A stretch of 64,000 bases of DNA from Alphaproteobacteria bacterium CG1_02_46_17 (GTDB lineage Bacteria > Pseudomonadota > Alphaproteobacteria > Micavibrionales > Micavibrionaceae). This document shows positions 60,756-64,000 of this stretch, piece by piece. Each line of letters begins with the position of its first letter. Within the stretch, counting starts at the first letter, position 1. The DNA lies in the NCBI GenBank assembly GCA_001871905.1, contig MNUG01000017.1:124397-188396 (forward strand), read 5' to 3'. The translations under genes and the position numbers were made by a program. The notes under the pieces are model-generated. The model did not search any database, was not told where the DNA came from, and saw only the letters and a list, made by a program, of their open reading frames with translations.

Positions 60756-61011
60756 AGCACTGCCCCGCACAGATCTGAACAAATGGCCTATACCAAACTT
60801 CCTGCACGAAGCTCTCCCTAAAAGTAAAAATTATGAAAATAGCAACCAGAAGAGCTTAAAAAGTTGCAGAAATCAGCCTTTTCCCTTGCATGAAATTGCT
60901 ATTTAACGTATGAGTCCGCCTGTCCTATCGGGTACGAAAGCTTGGGGGTTTCCCTGACCTTATCCTCTGGCCTTTGGGACATATTTCTATTTCCTGAAAG
61001 GAAAACAAACT

Positions 61012-62724
61012 ATGGCACACGCAGCCTCTAACATACTAGACCGCGAAGAATCGAACGAGTTTGCAGCTCTTCTCGCGCAAACACTAAAACCGCAAACAAA
61101 ATTTACTGGACAAGTTTTGAATGGCCGGATCGTTGGCATCACTGAAGATACAGTGATCGTTGATGTCGGATTGAAATCCGAAGGCCGAATTTCCAAACGT
61201 GAGTTTGGTATGCCAGGTCAAGATCCGGAAGTCCGCATTGGCGATACTGTTGAAGTATTCGTCGAACGTATGGAAGACAAAGACGGATACACCGTACTTT
61301 CCCGCGAGAAAGCACGTCGTGAGGAAGTCTGGACTGTCCTTGAAAGATCCTGTGAAGCAAAAGAACGCGTTACCGGTGTTATTTTCTCCCGTGTCAAAGG
61401 TGGTTTCACTGTTGATCTGGGTGGTGCCGTTGCATTCTTGCCGGGCTCACAAGTTGACATCCGTCCTGTCCGTGACATCTCGCCATTAATGGGAACCCCG
61501 CAGCCATTCATGATCCTGAAAATGGACCGCGCACGTGGAAACATCGTTGTATCCCGTCGTGCAATTCTTGAGGAAAGCCGCGAAGAGGCCCGTTCAGAAT
61601 TGATGGAACAACTGCGCGAGGGTTCTATCGTCGAAGGTATCGTCAAGAACATCACCGATTACGGTGCGTTTATCGATCTCGGCGGTGTGGACGGTTTACT
61701 GCACGTTACCGATATTTCATGGAAACGTGTCAACCATCCTTCCGAAGTTCTGAGCGTTGGTCAAACCATCGAAGTTCAGATCATCCGTTACAACGAAGAA
61801 AACCAACGTATTTCTTTGGGTATGAAACAACTGGAATCCGACCCATGGTCAGAAGTCAGCGGAAGATACACCAAGGGTCTTCGTACAACTGGGAAAATCA
61901 CCAACATCACCGATTACGGTGCGTTTGTTGAATTGGAACCAGGTATCGAAGGTTTGGTACACGTATCGGAAATGTCATGGACCAAGAAAAACGTTCACCC
62001 GAACAAAATCGTCAACCCTGATCAAGCGGTTGAAGTTGAAGTTCTGGAGATCGATATGGACAAACGCCGTATTTCTTTGGGTATGAAACAAACCCAGGAA
62101 AACCCATGGTCTGCTTTTTCAGCTAATCATAAGTCCGGAGAAGAGATGGAAGGCGAAATTCGCAACATCACTGAATTCGGTCTGTTTGTTGGTATGCCCG
62201 GCGACATCGATGGTATGGTTCACCTGTCCGACGTTTCTTGGGAAGATGCCACCGAAGATGCTTTGAAGGCATACAAAAAAGGTGACATGGTTAAAGTCCG
62301 CATTCTGGACATTGATGCCGATAAAGAACGTATCGCTTTGGGTATCAAGCAAATGATGAATGACCCGATGGCTGGTGCCATGTCCGGTCTGGCCAAAGGT
62401 CAGGTTGTGACATGTACCGTTATCGAGGTTAACGACAAGGGTATTGAAGTTTCCGTTAACGAAACCGTTAAAGGATCCATCAAACGCGCGGATCTTTCAC
62501 GTGAACGTTCCGAACAACGCCCTGACCGTTTTGCTGTTGGTGAAAAAGTCGATGCCAAAATCACCGGTGTTAATGCCAAGAAACATCACTTGAATCTGTC
62601 GATCAAACAACGTGAAATCGACGAAGACAAAGCTGCTATGGCTGAATTCGGCTCAACCGAATCCGGTGCATCTTTGGGTGATATTCTGGGCGCCGCTTTG
62701 AAAAAAGAAGGTAAAGCCGAATAG
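61012..62724 (+). CDS. rpsA: 30S ribosomal protein S1
   Basis: A 570-residue protein with six S1 (OB-fold) repeats. The 'VKNITDYGAFIDLGGVDGLLHVTDISWKRVNHPSEVL' and 'ITNITDYGAFVELEPGIEGLVHVSEMSW' repeats are clear, with the DNA words for ITDYGAF nearly identical at about 61650 and 61905. S1 brings mRNA to the ribosome. AAAGGAAAA precedes the ATG. Codons are more uniform than in the neighbours, as expected for a highly expressed gene. Confidence 0.97.
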   Translation: MAHAASNILDREESNEFAALLAQTLKPQTKFTGQVLNGRIVGITEDTVIVDVGLKSEGRISKREFGMPGQDPEVRIGDTVEVFVERMEDKDGYTVLSREKARREEVWTVLERSCEAKERVTGVIFSRVKGGFTVDLGGAVAFLPGSQVDIRPVRDISPLMGTPQPFMILKMDRARGNIVVSRRAILEESREEARSELMEQLREGSIVEGIVKNITDYGAFIDLGGVDGLLHVTDISWKRVNHPSEVLSVGQTIEVQIIRYNEENQRISLGMKQLESDPWSEVSGRYTKGLRTTGKITNITDYGAFVELEPGIEGLVHVSEMSWTKKNVHPNKIVNPDQAVEVEVLEIDMDKRRISLGMKQTQENPWSAFSANHKSGEEMEGEIRNITEFGLFVGMPGDIDGMVHLSDVSWEDATEDALKAYKKGDMVKVRILDIDADKERIALGIKQMMNDPMAGAMSGLAKGQVVTCTVIEVNDKGIEVSVNETVKGSIKRADLSRERSEQRPDRFAVGEKVDAKITGVNAKKHHLNLSIKQREIDEDKAAMAEFGSTESGASLGDILGAALKKEGKAE

Positions 62725-62747
62725 GCAATACTCAAATGAGATTCATG

Positions 62748-62780
62748 AAAAACAGCCGGATACCTTCTGGCTGTTTTTTT
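62748..62780 (+). terminator. Terminator after rpsA
   Basis: AACAGCC(GG) paired with (CT)GGCTGTT, one G-T pair, then TTTTTAT. A clear factor-independent terminator 25 bases after the rpsA stop. Confidence 0.82.
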
Positions 62781-62829
62781 ATTGACGAGTGATTAGGGAA
62801 GAGATTAGAACTACCAATACATTACATAA

Positions 62830-63480
62830 GTGAGAGGCATAAACCCTTTGGAAAACAAGTTATTTTTTGCTCATCAAAATCTAGATCACAGATATCGTGG
62901 AACTGATGTAGAGATTATACACCATATATTATCTGGTGAGGCTTTCCACATCATAACGGGCGATAATTTTGGTAAATACGTATTTCAGAGAAATCAACTA
63001 CGCCAATACGCGTACTCGCCAGCTGGGACATATACAGAGCCATCCAACCTTACAGCATCGTCCCTTATCACCGCAATCATGCGCCATCAAATAAGCTTGC
63101 AAGCAACGGCACTTGCTGGATTAGCCAGAGCATTCAACATACATGCTGTACCCTTTCTTGATGCACTGATTGATAGAGGTGGATTTCAGTTAAGAACTGA
63201 CGGCGGTCTTAAAAATATGCGGCTTGAAATGATTTTTAATGGCGCTGCAATCTCACGGGCTGAACTGAAAATAATGACCCCTGAAATGGAGAGTGGAAGA
63301 ATTTCTGGAATGAGCTTTTCCGAGGTGAGCATATCGGCATCGGAGTTTTTACACTCCCTGAAATATAACGGCATTATCTTTACCCCCGAACAATCAATCG
63401 TGTTTCAAGAGGCTCTAAAACAGAACGAAACGAGGATGGCCAAACAAACAGGCCAAGCACTATCGTTCCTTAAAAAATAA
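62830..63480 (+). CDS. Hypothetical protein
   Basis: About 216 residues from a GTG at 62830; a TTG at 62848 with AGAGG some ten bases upstream is an alternative. The product is soluble with no signal peptide; 'VEIIHHILSGEAFHIITGDNFGKYVFQ' and 'LQATALAGLARAFNIHAVPFLDALIDRGGF' are its most structured segments. No family is recognised. The base composition is slightly richer in A/T than rpsA, which may point to later acquisition. Confidence 0.5.
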   Translation: MRGINPLENKLFFAHQNLDHRYRGTDVEIIHHILSGEAFHIITGDNFGKYVFQRNQLRQYAYSPAGTYTEPSNLTASSLITAIMRHQISLQATALAGLARAFNIHAVPFLDALIDRGGFQLRTDGGLKNMRLEMIFNGAAISRAELKIMTPEMESGRISGMSFSEVSISASEFLHSLKYNGIIFTPEQSIVFQEALKQNETRMAKQTGQALSFLKK

Positions 63481-63494
63481 ACAGATAGATAAAA

Positions 63495-64000
63495 CTAACG
63501 AGTTGGATTGAGATCTTGCCAAGGGCTGGTTGGGCCTTCAACATTTGATCCAGCTTTTCCCCCTTCTTTGATTTTGACTTTCATCACTGGTGCCTTGGCT
63601 TTTTCAGAAAGATAGTTGAAAAAACTCGCCAAACTATCAAAGCTGAGTGCTGTTCTGGTTACTTCGATCTTCTGTGTAACCGTTTCAACCATCACATGTT
63701 CAAGCATCTCGCCAAAATTCTGCACCGATGAACCTTCTGTTAAGTGGGCATCAGGTTTATCCGGATTATAATCTTTACCCGAGCCAAACATATCATCTTT
63801 ACTGCTACCAAAAGCCGTTTCTTTCTCGGCAGAGAAATTCAAAAGTTTGGCTTTTTTACTCTCTGGGCTTCCTGACTTTTTGGCTGACTTGTCCTGAGAA
63901 GATTTGCCAATAACGCTTGAAGCAAATCCCGAAAAAGCCGCAACCATAGAACTGGCCAACGCAACCCCACCACTTAGAACCAAAGACGGATGCGGAAGTC
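63495..64000 (-). CDS. Hypothetical protein, C-terminal part (runs off window)
   Basis: At least 162 residues; the frame is open to the window edge ('LPHPSLVLSGGVALASSMVAAF'), so the true start may lie beyond. A hydrophobic Gly/Ala/Ser stretch is followed by a Lys/Ser-rich linker and a C-terminal domain with 'EMLEHVMVETVTQKIEVTRTALSFDSLASFFNYLSEKAKAPVMKVKIKEGG'. No family is recognised. It could be a membrane-anchored or secreted protein. Confidence 0.45.
   Translation of the reverse strand, partial: LPHPSLVLSGGVALASSMVAAFSGFASSVIGKSSQDKSAKKSGSPESKKAKLLNFSAEKETAFGSSKDDMFGSGKDYNPDKPDAHLTEGSSVQNFGEMLEHVMVETVTQKIEVTRTALSFDSLASFFNYLSEKAKAPVMKVKIKEGGKAGSNVEGPTSPWQDLNPTR

Noticed and set aside
61640-62110. 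Repeated DNA words inside rpsA as a tandem repeat element
   Set aside because: They encode the conserved S1-domain motif and are expected from the domain repeats.
1-64000. CRISPR arrays, insertion sequences or transposases
   Set aside because: I saw no regularly spaced repeats, no transposase frame and no clear terminal inverted repeats with target duplications; the 125-bp palindrome is the only candidate mobile-like repeat.

Overview
The window reads as chromosome of an alphaproteobacterium with moderate GC. The basis is the set of family-typical genes: ATP12-type F1 chaperone, SURF1, CtaG/Cox11, heme O synthase, a LexA-fold S24 regulator of the alphaproteobacterial type, an SOS box of the alphaproteobacterial GTTC-N7-GTTC form, TsaE next to a MurU-like transferase, and aroA-cmk-rpsA order. 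A Rhodospirillales- or Micavibrio-like lineage is plausible but not proven from sequence alone. Several genes carry frameshifts or stops, so the lineage is either losing genes or the assembly has a few indel errors.

Region 1 (1-9670) is a leftward cluster of T7-like (podoviral) virion genes: two small conserved proteins, a short basic protein, portal, scaffold, lysozyme remnant, major capsid, tail tubular A and B, a probable internal virion protein and a tail-fibre N-terminus running off the window. No terminase, polymerase or integrase is visible. The cluster is headed by a good sigma70-type promoter with a perfect alphaproteobacterial LexA box directly after the -10, so it is predicted to be SOS-induced. 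Within it, on the other strand, sits a two-gene cassette (PilZ protein and broken lipoprotein) with its own palindrome upstream. A 125-bp imperfect palindrome follows the capsid gene.

Region 2 (9.7-19.1 kb) is housekeeping: S24 regulator, membrane protein, DegP-type protease, then a tightly overlapped rarA / P-loop kinase / crcB / rluC chain, an AsmA-like protein and the ATP12 chaperone, with rimO convergent. Region 3 (19.2-24.9 kb) is accessory: three GNAT acetyltransferases and an MFS exporter, then xthA and small unknown genes. Region 4 (24.9-30.5 kb) holds ybaB-dnaX, two LpxH-like phosphoesterases, the SRP RNA and tRNA-Thr(CGT) with a strong terminator.

Region 5 (30.7-37.6 kb) contains a YfdX-like secreted protein with a LapG-like C93 protease, a decayed surface protein, and a zinc-uptake locus (porin, ZnuA, ZnuB and a DUF2946-like protein, but no ZnuC ATPase). 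Region 6 (37.7-47.6 kb) has tag, a Prx5 peroxiredoxin, murU-tsaE, a ferredoxin-NADP reductase, the cytochrome c oxidase assembly operon (ctaB, two small genes, ctaG, ctaE, DUF983, SURF1; no ctaC/ctaD) and ilvA. Region 7 (47.7-64 kb) has small unknown genes, fabD/fabG with a deoxyribosyltransferase-like gene between them, a RhlE-type helicase, envelope genes (repeat-rich secreted protein, L,D-transpeptidase, lipoprotein), aroA, a broken D-Ala-D-Ala carboxypeptidase gene, cmk and rpsA.
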